A stretch of 64,000 bases of DNA, taken from contig CAMZMU010000075.1 in assembly GCA_947311845.1 (NCBI GenBank), positions 18,141,366 through 18,205,365 on the forward strand, given 5' to 3'. Origin of the DNA: Poa pratensis (lineage: Eukaryota > Streptophyta > Magnoliopsida > Poales > Poaceae). Position 1 is the first letter of the stretch; every line of letters begins with the position of its first letter. The notes beneath the pieces were generated by a model, which made no database searches, was not told the origin of the DNA, and worked only from the letters and a program-made list of their open reading frames with translations. This document shows positions 1-10,604 of this stretch, one piece after another. The position numbers and the translations under genes were made by a program.

Positions 1-415
1 ATACAGAGGTAAGAAAATTAGGCAACGGTTGAATAAGAACAGGTGCAGGATGAGAATGATGGGCGAGGGATGTCACACTATATACCGAGCCCGGCCGGTG
101 ATAATGAGTTCAAGTCAGGGCATGTGATTTTCCAGACCCCATGATACTGGCTCGTGAGAATTCCGTAACTGATGCATGTGTGATGGAGCATGCATGGTAT
201 TCCTACAATACCCACATAATAATAACTTTTGTACTTCTTTAATTTTAAATTCAGTTTCCCTAAAGTTCAGAGAGTTGGGAAAACTTCAAATCCATGTGTT
301 TCCTTTCTGCAAAAGTACAATAACCTACGCACGCTACAATAACACGATGATACAAATACAATACGACTATGCGTCTCCTCCAAGACACGTTAGGAAAAAA
401 TTGGAGGTGTGATCG
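1..415. repeat. Segmental duplication block X, copy A
   Basis: This block matches 54883-55297 almost base for base, apart from scattered substitutions and 1-2 nt indels. It is the left-most block of a three-copy duplication (X-Y-Z-W). A 78-codon open frame is present in both copies, but its amino acid changes (C/S, V/A, G/R, P/T) show no sign of protein constraint, so I do not call it a gene. The match ends near 415, where an exo-glucanase gene fragment begins. Confidence 0.85.
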
Positions 416-562
416 TCGTCACCGAATTAACACACTGCGTGTTGCATCCACATCTCGGCCGAGCCGCTGAAGCAGAAAGGTTTCTTCGTTGGGCTGAAGC
501 AGACCCACTCAATAGCCACGGGATTCCACTGAGCACTTTCTTAATTATTGTTATCTTCTCAC

Positions 563-1253
563 CTGCAGGAAGAACCCGTTTGGCGCCATAATGCGCGTCT
601 TGTTCTTGTCCCCGGCGTTGCGCACTAAGTGGAACGCCTCCGACTGCCCGGGCGACGCCGTCGTCGCCACCACCGCGCCGTCGCTCGCCACGCCCACGAA
701 CTGCCCGCCGAACACCTTTAGGTTGAACGTTGTCTCGTTGATCCACCACAGCTGAAGCAAAACTCTCATCAGATCAATTCTCTCAAGAACCGCACATACA
801 AACACTAGACCAGCTAGCACGCTACGGCAGAAGATGGTTGATCATCCAACCTTGAAGGTCTCCCAGCCGGAGGCCTGCGTCCGGTTCGCGACGACCGCCG
901 CGCCGCCGCCCTGCTCGGCGGCGAAGTACACGCCCCACGCCACCGACTTGAACTGCAGCTGCGTGCCATCCTGCACACCGTACAAACCATGCAAGAAAAC
1001 CAGTCAAGCCAAAGCAGAGCACCATGCATACATCAACGCACGTAGTACGTACGTACACGACGAAGCCGCGTTAAGTTACCAAGAGATCCTTGTTAGGGAT
1101 GCCGTCGAAGAGGGACGGTAGGATCCACCCCTCCGTCACGAGCCAGCCACCGAGGCAAACTGCCCGGACGGGGAGGTGAAAGGAGCTCTTGGACGACGGG
1201 CTAAGTGCCGGCGGCGTCCTCTTGCCATGGGAGATGGAGCAGAGCATATTCAA
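563..1253 (-). pseudogene. Exo-1,3-beta-glucanase (GH5-type glucan 1,3-beta-glucosidase) 5' gene fragment
   Basis: Three spliced exons of a plant secreted glucan 1,3-beta-glucosidase are visible on the minus strand. The first ends at 1080 with donor TTG|GTAACT and encodes RAVCLGGWLVTEGW and SLFDGIPNKDLL, the conserved N-terminal signature of this family. The second (970-851, 40 codons, donor AAG|GTTGG) encodes DGTQLQFKSV and NRTQASGWETFK. The third (751-563, 63 codons, donor CAG|GTGAGA) encodes INETTFNLKVFGGQFVGV. The second and third belong to the fascin/beta-trefoil-like region that precedes the catalytic barrel. Family members act on cell-wall or pathogen beta-1,3-glucans. No later exon and none of the GH5 catalytic domain is present before the fragment ends near 416, so it cannot encode an enzyme. 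Reading frames are open with clean splice sites, suggesting a fairly recent copy. It occupies the place that block Y holds in copy C. Confidence 0.82.
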
Positions 1254-1274
1254 TATGCAACCACATGTGATGGT

Positions 1275-2716
1275 TGCATATTGCTTTCTTCATTTGAGAC
1301 AAAGGTTTATGAAAGTATTAAGCTAAGCTACGAGTTCGTCACTTGATGAGGATATAGTGAAATATTGGCACATGAATATAGATACGCTTAAAGCATCTCA
1401 ATATCTACTTGTATGTCCTGCCCCTTAGCCTAGCTTGATAAAAAATACAAACACATACTTATTTGCACGTCCAACTAGTCTTTCAAGCCTTTGAAAACGG
1501 GCATCTAATGACAAAAAAACAGATACTTTCAAATATGTTTGAATCTTATTACAGCTAGTGAACTCCAAGCTCATCAATCTTTACTAGAGAATAGATACAC
1601 ACTTAATCTTGCTGCATGGTCTAACATTAACAAACACGTGGTAGTCGTCTTCCTCTCCGGCGGCTGAATGGCGGCAGCTGAACCTTGCGAGCCATCCTTA
1701 TCGCTCACGCGTGCAAAAAGTAGTATCGCCCTCGTGGGCCGTGGTTGAGGGTTTCTGTGAATTCCAGAAATGGGGGCCGCCAGTGGCCGGAACCAGGTGT
1801 ATAATCTAGGTTGGGGTGGATTTTTCGGACGTATCTTCCGAATTTTCCCCTGATGCCCATATACCGCTCTATTTGCATACTATTAACTAGAATCAGGAGT
1901 GTAGATTACTATTAACTAGAATCCGGACGTATCCACCCTTAGCTCTAGAGAAACATGAAAAGTTGATGGTCTCGTAAAGGAGGCCATGTGTGAGATCTTG
2001 GCTCAGGGCTTAATAGGATTGATATAATACTCATGTCAACAAGTTGCAACTTCTTTTTCAGAAACTCGCGTCTGAAGAGAACTTCGAGATTAAGTGTGCT
2101 TGGCCCAGAGTGATTTGACGATGGGTGACCGACTGGGAAGTGATTCCCAGGTACGCATTCTTAAGTCTAAACATTAGGTGGACTAGGGACTTGTGAGGCC
2201 GGCATATATGGAAGAAAAGAAGAATCTATTTTAGAACAGTCCCTAGAAACCTTATGGGCTCCTTTGATTCATAGAAATTTCATGGTTTAAGATTCTCCGC
2301 GGACACAGTTGCGAGATGTCACTCCTTGAAGTTGAAGGAGACCCTATAGGCAACCTAGTTAACCATAACATGTTTCTTTTAATATAGAACGAGCCATATG
2401 ATGTTAGCTCAAGCAGAGAAGGCCATTGTGTCGGCTGGATCAGGAAAAGCAGGTGCAAACAAGCTTCCCGAAGACTCATATTCCTAGTGAACTTTCATCG
2501 CTGTAGAACCAAACGATCTCATCAAGTTTGTCTGTGGCACCATTGTGTCTTGAGATTTGCGTTGCCTTACTCTATAATTATGGCTGTATTGTTGTTGGGT
2601 AGCTAAGCCACGGTGAACATCTTGAATTATGAGATATATACTTGTTAGGTCTAGTTAGCCAAGACTGTGTTTATGCTGGCCTATGTTTCACAAGGAGAAA
2701 GCAAGTCATCAACTGG
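1275..2716. repeat. Segmental duplication block Z, copy A, left part
   Basis: This stretch is near-identical to 23281-24722, and its first roughly 350 bp also match 56176-56526. It holds no recognisable gene. It contains a Cassandra LTR fragment and, near 2250, a MITE-like motif (GGGCTCCTTTGATTCATAG). It ends at the CACTA insertion point. The last three bases, TGG (2714-2716), are the left target-site duplication of that element. Confidence 0.9.
1989..2205 (+). mobile_element. Cassandra-type TRIM LTR fragment with 5S rRNA-like sequence
   Basis: The stretch starts TGTGAGATCTTGGCTCAGGG and continues into a 5S rRNA-like segment with GAACTTCGAGATTAAG, GTGCTTGGCCCAGAGT and GATGGGTGACCGACTGGGAA. 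This arrangement is characteristic of Cassandra terminal-repeat retrotransposons in miniature, whose LTRs carry 5S-derived pol III promoter elements. The canonical LTR 3' end is not found, so this is a fragment. The same fragment sits at 23994-24210, so it predates the duplication. It is not a functional 5S gene: many positions differ and the 5' third of 5S is missing. Confidence 0.8.
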
Positions 2717-2732
2717 CACTACAGGAAAGCCA

Positions 2733-2970
2733 CAAGACGCCGACGGCCTGATTATACGCCGACGGCCAAATGTCGGGGCCGTCGGCGTATAAGGCGAGAT
2801 CGGGGAGCCACGAACGCGGCCGTCGGCGTAGCGAACCCCGTCGGCGTAGCCCGACATAGGCTGACGGCCGCCGTCGGCGTATAACGCCATCCTTGACGGT
2901 GCTCAAACGGGAGGCCTTTTGCTGCCCTGATACGCCGACGGCTACCGTCGGCGTATAAAAGGCCGTCGGC
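2733..2970. repeat. Left subterminal repeat array of the CACTA element
   Basis: Many copies of a 10-12 bp motif built on TACGCCGACGGC or its complement GCCGTCGGCGTA lie in direct and inverted orientation. In En/Spm-type elements such arrays bind the TNPA-like accessory protein. That function is known for the superfamily and is only inferred here. Confidence 0.85.
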
Positions 2971-3254
2971 GTATAATTGTTTTTTTCAACTAATTATAAA
3001 TTAATTTAGATTTATTTATTTCTCTATATAATATTTAATGTAGGTATAATTTATATATAAATTGGATCTATAATATTTAATGTAGGTATAATTTATATAT
3101 ATATTGGATCTAGCATTTCCCTCCCAATTACGGTATCCCACCCGCATAAAATAACGGTTTGAGTCTTCCGGATCCCGACCCTACAACATATACATGTAAA
3201 ATAAATAAAAACAACACATGTAATGTACACCTACAGCATAAATATTAAATATAT

Positions 3255-4660
3255 GGCTCCATTTATCCTGCCCCGTGGTGTGACCGGCTTCACGAGCATC
3301 ACTGTTTCCTTAGCGAGTTTTTGGGCATATAGTTGGAAACTCCCACATCGAGCGAACGGGGGGAATCTTCGCAAGAGTTGGGGTATATGTGTGTTTTTAT
3401 TTCAACTATGGCATAACCTAACACAACCAAGCAAAAAAGTCCACTGGCCTACCCCCTTTCGACGCACGTCTATGGGGTAGACGAAAACGTTAGGGTTTTT
3501 CCAGCGGATTCAGGGTTTCGCCGAAGCGGGGCCCCGGAGCGTCGGAACCCCACCCAAACCTAGGTTGTGCCATACCATATGTATACAAGTGTGTTGTGTG
3601 TTGTAAATGTCCGGTATCCTACTCCGGGTTGTGACCGGCTTCACCGGCTTCACTTTCTCTCTAGTGAGTTCCTGCTCTTAGAGGTGAAAACTCCCCTTTC
3701 GGGCGAACCGGAAGGAATCTTGTGTTGATTTGGGGTAGACTTTGGTTTCTCATGTTCCTATGGCCTAACCTAACACAACCAAGCAAAAAAGTCCACTGGC
3801 CTACCCCCTTTCGACGCACGTCTATGGGGGTAGACGAAAACGTTAGGGTTTTTCCAGCGGATTCAGGGTTTCGCCGAAGCGGGGCCCCGGAGCGTCGGAA
3901 CCCCACCCAAACCTAGGTTGTGCCATACCATATGTATACAAGTGTGTTGTGTGTTGTAAATGTGCAATATCCTACTCCGGGGTGTGACCGGCTTTACTTT
4001 CTCTCTAGTGAGTTCCTGCACTTAGAGGTGAAAACTCCCCTTTCGGGCGAACCGGATGGAATCTTGTGTTGATTTGGGGTAGACTTTGGTTTCTCACCTT
4101 CCCATGGCCTAACCTAACACAACCAAGCAAAAAAGTCCACTGGCCTACCCCCTTTCGACGCACATCTATGGGGGTAGACGAAAACGTTAGGGTTTTTCCA
4201 GCGGATTCAGGGTTTCGCCGACGCGGGGCCCCGGAGCGTCGGAACCCCACCCAAACCTAGGTTGTCCCATACCATATGTATACAAGTGTGTTCTGTCTTG
4301 TAAATGTGCAATATCCTACTCCTAGGTGTGACCGGCTTCACCGGCTCTCTAGTGAGTTCCTACACTTAGAGGTGAAAACTCCCCTTTCGGGCGAACCGGA
4401 TGGAATCTTGTGTTGATTTGGGGTAGACTTTGGTTTCTCACCTTCCCATGGCCTAACCTAACACAACCAAGCAAAAAAGTCCATTGGCCTACCCCCTTTC
4501 GACGCACGTCTATGGGGGTAGACGAAAACGTTAGGGTTTTTCCAGCGGATTCAGGGTTTCGCCGAAGCGGGGCATCGGAGCGTCGGAACCCCACCCAAAC
4601 CTAGGTTGTGCCATACCATATGTATACAAGTGTGTTGTGTGTTGTAAATGTGCAATATCC
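3255..4660. repeat. Tandem array of about four 344-bp units inside the CACTA element
   Basis: Units recur with a period of 344 bp: identical landmarks fall at 3722, 4066 and 4410, and at 3661, 4005 and 4349. Each carries CTCCCCTTTCGGGCGAACCG, CCACTGGCCTACCCCCTTTC and TAGGGTTTTTCCAGCGGATT. The first unit (from 3255) is more diverged in its 5' half. The last unit runs straight into transposase sequence at about 4661. Short open frames repeat with the units and are not genes. Confidence 0.93.
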
Positions 4661-7029
4661 TGGTAAGTGGCCATGCCCAGTGTGCAGGAACCGACTTGAG
4701 TTCATGTGGCTAAGCGCGGGTAAGAAGTATTCCGCATTTGACACACATCGAAAGTTCCTCAAAAGAGGGCATCGGTTTAGAGAAGACAAAAAGAACTTCA
4801 AGAAGGGCAGAGTTGAGCATGAAGAAAAAGAGATACCAACTTTCGATGGTGCATCTGTTGATGCCGAGCTAAGTGCTCTCGTGCCTGCTGGGGGAAATGG
4901 ACCACGATATGTGGGATATGGTGTGACACACAACTGGACTCACGTGGCAGGCTTGACGCAGCTCGAATATTACAAGGACCTCGAACTTCCCCATAGCATC
5001 GATGTGATGCACACCGAAAAGAATGTTGGAGAGTCCCTCTTTCACACAGTCCTGAACATTCCTGAGAAGTCGAAGGATAATGTTAAGGCTAGAGTCGATG
5101 TCAAGAAGCTCTGTGATAGGAAGAGATTACACATGAAGCCTCCTGAAGGCCGTCGAAAGAACTGGTTCAAGCCGCATGCCGACTTCTGCCTTAATAGTAT
5201 GCAAAAGGCTGAGGCATTCTTTTGGCTCAAATTCGTCGTGATGTTCCCTGATGGCTATTGTTCGAATATAAGTAAGGGAGTTAATATAAAATCAGGAAAA
5301 GTCACCGGGCTCAAGAGTCACGACTATCATATATGAATTGAGCGGCTGCTGCCGGTGATGGTTCGAGGGTATCTCCCCGACCGTGTATGGCGAGTGCTCG
5401 CGGAGTTGAGCCATTTCTTTCGCACGCTCTGTGCTAAGCAGATATGCCCCCTGATTATTCAGAACTTGCATGATCTAGTGCCGGAGTTGCTATGCAACTT
5501 AGAGACGATATTTCCGCCAGGCTTCTTTACTCCGATGGCACATCTTGTTGTGCATCTCGCGAACGAGGCACTCTTGGGTGGACCGGTGCAGTTTCGTTGG
5601 CAGTTTTGTATTGAGAGAGAGTTTAAGTATATTCGAACTAAATGTGGAAACAAAAATAAGATTGAAGCATGCATAGCTGAGGAAACTATCCTCCAGGAGA
5701 TGAAAGACGCCAGGCTAACGTACTATCCCGATGATGTTCCCACTATGCATAACCAGGCCTCTCGGTACAACGTCGACGAGCCCAAGCAAGACCCCAAGCT
5801 CGCCCTCTTCCAGATTCCCGGTGGCAAGGCCGGTGGCGCAAAAAGGTATACCTTGACCAATGAAGAGCTGGAGTGCATAATGCTCTATGTGCTTATGAAC
5901 ATGAAGGAAGTGGTCCGCGACGGGGAGGATGAAGAGGGTAGTTTCCTTAGGTAAAATGGTGAACAAATTACTTTGCAACTACTAACTCGGTTTTGGTCTA
6001 ATACGTATTTTCTCCTTTTAGCCAATTCAAGGATGAAATGTGGTCGGGAACATCAGAGGGACCCGATGAAGCCGAGCTGGACACTCTTTTGAAAATGGTT
6101 CCCCCGGAAAGAAAAAAATTCACGGCTTGGTTCAGGGAAAAGGTAATTTCTAACCTGTCCCTTCTACCTTGCAATCCGTGTCTTGTCCCTCCTACTAATG
6201 CACAAACAATTTGTACTTGTAGGGAGCTGATCCCAACGTTGTGATGTCGGATGAGTTGAGATGTGTCTCCCAAGGTTGTAACCGTAGAGTCGAGATGTAT
6301 GAGAAGTATGATGTGAATGGGTACCGCTTCCATACAGAGTTTCACCAGAACAGTCGGCCTAATGCAAAGACTATAAATACCGGGGTCTTCACCAAAGGAG
6401 CCGGTGAATTTGATTACTACGGAAGGTTACAGAACGTATACGAGCTGACGTTCAATAACACGAACATAGAACTCAAGCTCGTTGTGTTCAAATGCCACTG
6501 GTTCGACCCTGTGGATGGACTTAAAAGTACCCTTTCCATTGGGTTAGTTGAAGTTAAGCCTTCAACCACCTACCATGGATCCGATGTCTTTGTTGTGGCT
6601 CACCAAGCTAGGCAAGTTTATTATTTGCCCTACCCATGCAAGAAAGAGGGACTCATTGGCTGGGAAGTCGTGTTCCATGTATCGCCACATGGTAAGCTAC
6701 CCATGCCCTCGGAAGACGATTACAACAACATTGACCCTAAAACATACGAGGGGATTTTCTATCAAGAGGAACAAACCTTTGGGGACTTTGGCATACAAGG
6801 TCTTGAGGACCGCGAGGACAATGCACAGACAGGTGGTGACTTAGTGGTGGATGTAAAGGACATAGATATGCTCAACAAGTTACATTGTGATGACGATGAT
6901 GAGCCTTCACCGTGCGATGAGGTTCCAACTTACACACGTGATAGTGATGTTGATAGTGATGATGAGAACCCAAGACTTAATTATGAGACTGATGATTCGG
7001 GTGAGGGTCTTTTATGTCCTTATGCGTAG
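4660..7029 (+). pseudogene. CACTA transposase remnant (TNP2 C-terminal part, DUF4218, DUF4216)
   Basis: The exons are 4660-5950, 6022-6142 and 6223-7029, joined by introns with GT...AG borders; phase is kept across both. The first part has the TNP2 signatures THRKFLKRGHRFR and LPHSIDVMHTEKNVGESLF. Next comes a DUF4218 region (HLVVHLANEALLGGPVQFRW), then a DUF4216 region (DVNGYRFHTEFHQNSRP, LVVFKCHWFDPVDG) and an acidic tail. These three domains in this order are usual for plant CACTA transposases. The protein is broken: its N-terminal half, including the early catalytic region, is absent because the tandem array abuts the coding sequence. An in-frame TGA stands at 5334-5336 between the TNP2 and DUF4218 parts. 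In the intact family the transposase recognises the CACTA ends in the nucleus. Confidence 0.9.
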
Positions 7030-7477
7030 TATTTACTTTTCAACATGCTTAGTCTTTCAACATGCTTCTTCTTAATTGCATTACATCTTTATTCTTATTT
7101 TCTACATTTTATTATGTCTATATTATGCTTAGTATTTATTTTTCAACATGCTTATTAATTGTTTACCCTTTCTCAATGCAGGTGATTGACCAAGATGAGC
7201 CAAGGCAAGGAATAATCGGCCTCAGATATCGGTACCTCGAGCTCTCAGGAGATGTAGGATGTGTCCGGGTGTGTTTGTATGGATTCGAACTATGTTTGTG
7301 TCATTTGGAGTTTGTATGAATTCGAATTGTGTTTGAGTCATTTGGAATTTGTACGATGGTTTGGATTATATATGTGATGTTCTGTGATGTTTTAAAATTT
7401 GTGCAATTTTAATTGTATTTAAAATGTACTAGAAACCAGCATAACCAATTTGCAGAAACTAACAAATTATGGTCACC
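7030..7477. other. AT-rich 3' part of the CACTA element
   Basis: This is non-coding AT-rich sequence downstream of the transposase stop. It includes a possible intron end (TCAATGCAG at about 7181) followed by a short open stretch. It probably represents the 3' end of the transposase transcript. I see no other feature. Confidence 0.5.
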
Positions 7478-7855
7478 CATACGCCGACGGCATTGCTGTC
7501 GGCGTAGGATCCCGGCCGGACGCACAGGATGCTGCCACGTCGCCCGAAGCGGACCATATGGTCACCCATACGCCGACGGCAATGCCGTCGGCGTAGGTCA
7601 TCTCCCAGGCGCTCAGGAAGCGGCCACGTGGCGCTCAGAGGCCGACAGCAATGCCGTCGGCGTATGTTAAGCTAACGGAAACGTGGGGATGCCGTCTTGT
7701 GGGGCCCACCAGAGCGTACGCCGACGGCCGCCGCAGACGCCGACGACAGTTTGGGTACGCCGACAGCTCGAGACGCCGACGGCCGCCGTCGGCGTATGTA
7801 TACGCCGACGGCATTCGTGCATACGCCGACGGCGTCCGGCCGTCGGCGTCTTGGT
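7478..7855. repeat. Right subterminal repeat array of the CACTA element
   Basis: Repeated TACGCCGACGGC / GCCGTCGGCGTA motifs in both orientations mirror the left array and end about 15 bp before the right terminus CTTGTAGTG. Confidence 0.85.
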
Positions 7856-7869
7856 CGATTCTTGTAGTG

Positions 7870-9243
7870 TGGGTGCGGTCACAAGGGCTGCCCGTGTGAT
7901 ATATGCTCTCTCCGTTTTTATTTACTTCGCGTTCTAGGTTTAGTCAAATTCAAATGTTGTCGAGTTTGACCAAGAATCTGGTAAACAAATATTAACATCC
8001 ATAATACCAAATGCATATAGTATGAAAATATACTTTATAATGATTCTAATACAATAGATTTTATTCTGTAGATGTTAATAGTTTTTTCTAGATATTTGTT
8101 CAAACTTGGCAAAGTTTGACTTTGACTAAACCCATAACACAAAGTAAATAAAAACAGAGGGAGTATAAGACTAATTTGCAGCGGGGATGACGTTTTGCCT
8201 CCAGGGCGCATTTAATTTTCTCCCAAATAAACTGTATAAGAAATAAAAAATGTTTTAAAACAGTTTAAAGGAAAACTTAACTTTTTTGGGAGTACGTTTG
8301 GTTGTATATTTTATGTGCTTGCTATGTTTAAAACCATGTTTAAAAATGTTAGTTTTTGATCTACATAAACTAAAAAGCATTACTATCATCTACCATAGCA
8401 CAAAAAATTGCTTGATCAATAATAAACATCGAATTAATTTTATAAAGTAACACACATCTTGTAAATTGCTTTCGAAAATTCATAGTTGAAAATATGAGTG
8501 AAGCATTGTCAAAACGGGTGCCTGCTTGGCTCTTCAAGGTAGCCCTGTTGCCCTAGATTTTGGATAAAATTTTCGTTGACAACCATGTTTTTGAAATCTT
8601 GTAAACATTAAAAAATAAACCTACATAAGCAAATAATTACGAAATATTATCTACTAATCTAACCATCTTGAGATTGGTGGCATTAAAAAGATAATTTAGT
8701 TTGTTACCCATAAAAAAAGAATCATGTCATCTGAATTTGTAGATCAAAAGTTAGATGGCTTTGCAATTACATGTTTCATAGGGTAGCGCCGCGGACGTGT
8801 TGCCACGTTGGCTGAGGCATAGCGCCCCAGTTCAGAGCACTACCATGAGCAGGATAAGCGCCCCCCGGACTGACTTTACCAAGAATGGTTAGATTCGGAA
8901 TTATTTTTGACATAGATTCGTTTTGTGCTGAAGTTTCATCTCAGGTTCAGTTTTATTGTTTTTCACTCATTTTTTCGACAGTGGCCTACTGGCTTCCCCT
9001 TCCAACTGATAAACTGTGTACAGGTGATACGCAAGTAAATATTTCTTCAGGTCAGCAAGTGCATACACCTCTCACATGTTCGATGAAACGCTCAACCACA
9101 GAGGTTATGTACTCATTCAAAATTGCATAGGATGGCATCAACAAGACAGGGACAAACCTTTTTCACGTGGCCAGGACAATCTACCTTGCGTTCAGCTAGC
9201 TCAATGCAGTTCCGCGTACAATTGGTCCCTGATTGCTTCTTAA
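7870..9243. repeat. Segmental duplication block Z, copy A, right part
   Basis: This continues block Z after the CACTA element and matches 24720-25900 plus 26408-26600. It contains a Stowaway MITE and otherwise non-coding sequence. In copy B the match is interrupted by a LINE fragment at 25901-26399; here the site is empty, reading AAATATTTCTTCAGGTCAGC near 9037. Confidence 0.9.
7906..8163. mobile_element. Stowaway-like MITE, copy A
   Basis: The left end CTCTCTCCGTTTTTATTTAC and the right end GTAAATAAAAACAGAGGGAG form terminal inverted repeats. Inverted repeat arms with AAACTTTGAC / GTCAAA motifs extend inward, giving a roughly 260 bp element. It is present at the same place in copy B (24756-25013), so it predates the duplication. 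Confidence 0.8.
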
Positions 9244-9319
9244 CTAGGTAAATTAGCGCGGCGATGCCGCGCCTGTGTGGATAAAATTTAAATTTGAAAG
9301 TGCGGGGATTTTTTTTTTG

Positions 9320-9985
9320 AGCGTTTGAAAATTAATGAAATTTGAAGGAAGTTTACGTCTAAAAGGTTGTCTAGATTTGAAAAATTGTTCAAATTGGGAA
9401 GTTATGTAGATGTGAATTGTTCTCCTGTTTATGAAATGGCTAGGTTTGCAAGGCATTTAAATTTTTAGAATCTGTAAGTTTGTACGTCGCGGACGTGTGG
9501 TGTAATTCAAATTGTATGTTGTAAAGTTTTGCGTATTGTTCGAATCATGAGTTTTAAAAAAAAAATTGTATTTTCATACAATTATATGCAGTTGGTAAAT
9601 AAGGTTTGTCGCGAACGTGTGGTACAATTCAAATTGTATGTTGTAAAGTTTTGTGAATTGTTCAATTGATGAGTTTGTTTTAAATTTTGTATTTTGTTTC
9701 AATTATATCTAGTTGGAAAATAAGGTTTGAAATAACTTGGAAAAGGTTCTCCCTTGCTGAGAATATTTTGTAATAATTTGTGTATGTTTTTTAGATGCGT
9801 TATTTATATATTGTAAGGAAAGGCGGTATTTCTAATTTGTGTAATGTATGTAGCTGAAATTTTGAAGGGCGGGCATTTAATTTTTTTGGATGCTTGGAAA
9901 TTAATGAAAGTTTAAGGTAGTTTACGTTTAAAAGGTTGTCTAGATTTGGAAAATTATTCAAATTGGGAATTTATGTAGATTTGAT
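9320..9985. repeat. Imperfect internal repeats in Helitron 1
   Basis: A segment with AGTTTACGTCTAAAAGGTTG and GTCTAGATTTG at 9350-9400 recurs at about 9919-9975 with a few changes. A segment with GACGTGTGGT and TTCAAATTGTATGTTGTAAA occurs at about 9492 and again near 9615, with a weaker third copy near 10030. All are non-coding. Confidence 0.75.
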
Positions 9986-10604
9986 TTGAAAGGTATCTAA
10001 AATTTTAAAATACGCAAATTTTGTACGTTGCGGATGTGTGGTATAATTCAAATGTGGGAATGTGCATATTAAAAATTGTGTTGGTTTGAAATTATTGAAA
10101 TTCAAGAAAAAAGGCTACGTTCTAAAATTGGTTGGATTTGGACTATTTTTTACATTGTAAGACGGTGAGATGTCATAAGCTGGCAGCGTATATTTTTTTT
10201 GTGGTCATGTTGATATGTCTGTCACATTTCTCTCGACTGGGTCGTAACATCTAAATTTGGAAATGTCCACATTCAGAAACTGTGTAGATTTGAAAATTGT
10301 TGAATTCCGAAAAGTTAATGATTTAAAAATATCTGGGTTTTTAAAATTGTTCAAATTCGAAAGTAAGTTAGAGTCGATATTTTTTTTTAACATTTGTGAA
10401 ATGATTAGTTTTCAAAGACGTTCTATTGTTTAGAATTTGTTAATCTAAAATTTGTAGTTAGCATATTTGACATATAGTTGGTACATCGCAGAAAAAACAT
10501 TAGAGCAACCAAAGAAAACATTTAGGTAAATGATCTTGTGAGTGTATGAATATTTCAAATATTGCGAAAAATGGTAGAACTTATTGTTTATTTTATTTAT
10601 TTTA

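Larger units (their letters stand above)
2717..7869 (+). mobile_element. CACTA (En/Spm) DNA transposon, 5153 bp, defective
   Basis: The termini are CACTACAGGAA on the left and, reading inward from the right, CACTACAAGAA. A 3-bp TGG duplication flanks them, and copy B holds the empty site. From left to right the element contains a subterminal array of the motif TACGCCGACGGC in both orientations (2733-2970), an AT-rich spacer, a roughly 344-bp tandem array (3255-4660), a transposase remnant (4660-7029), an AT-rich tail, and a second subterminal array (7478-7855). The N-terminal part of a TNP2/TNPD-like transposase is missing and the remainder carries a stop codon, so the element could only move if helped in trans. 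It inserted after the A/B duplication, or was lost cleanly from B, which is less likely for CACTA elements. Confidence 0.95.
2714..7872. other. 3-bp target-site duplication (TGG) around the CACTA element
   Basis: TGG occurs at 2714-2716 and again at 7870-7872, directly flanking the element. The paralogous locus in copy B has a single TGG (24720-24722) with continuous flanks. This proves the insertion boundaries and gives the 3-bp duplication expected for the CACTA (En/Spm) superfamily. Confidence 0.97.

Noticed and set aside
176..412. A 78-codon plus-strand open frame in block X, also at 55057-55293
   Set aside because: Four replacements against about one silent change between copies, and no recognisable protein; better explained as duplicated non-coding DNA.
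2080..2150. Possible 5S rRNA gene
   Set aside because: Only the middle and 3' part of 5S is matched, with many substitutions, and the surrounding sequence fits a Cassandra LTR.
3661..4594. Repeated 64- and 81-codon open frames
   Set aside because: They recur every 344 bp in both strands because the DNA unit is tandemly repeated; they are not genes.
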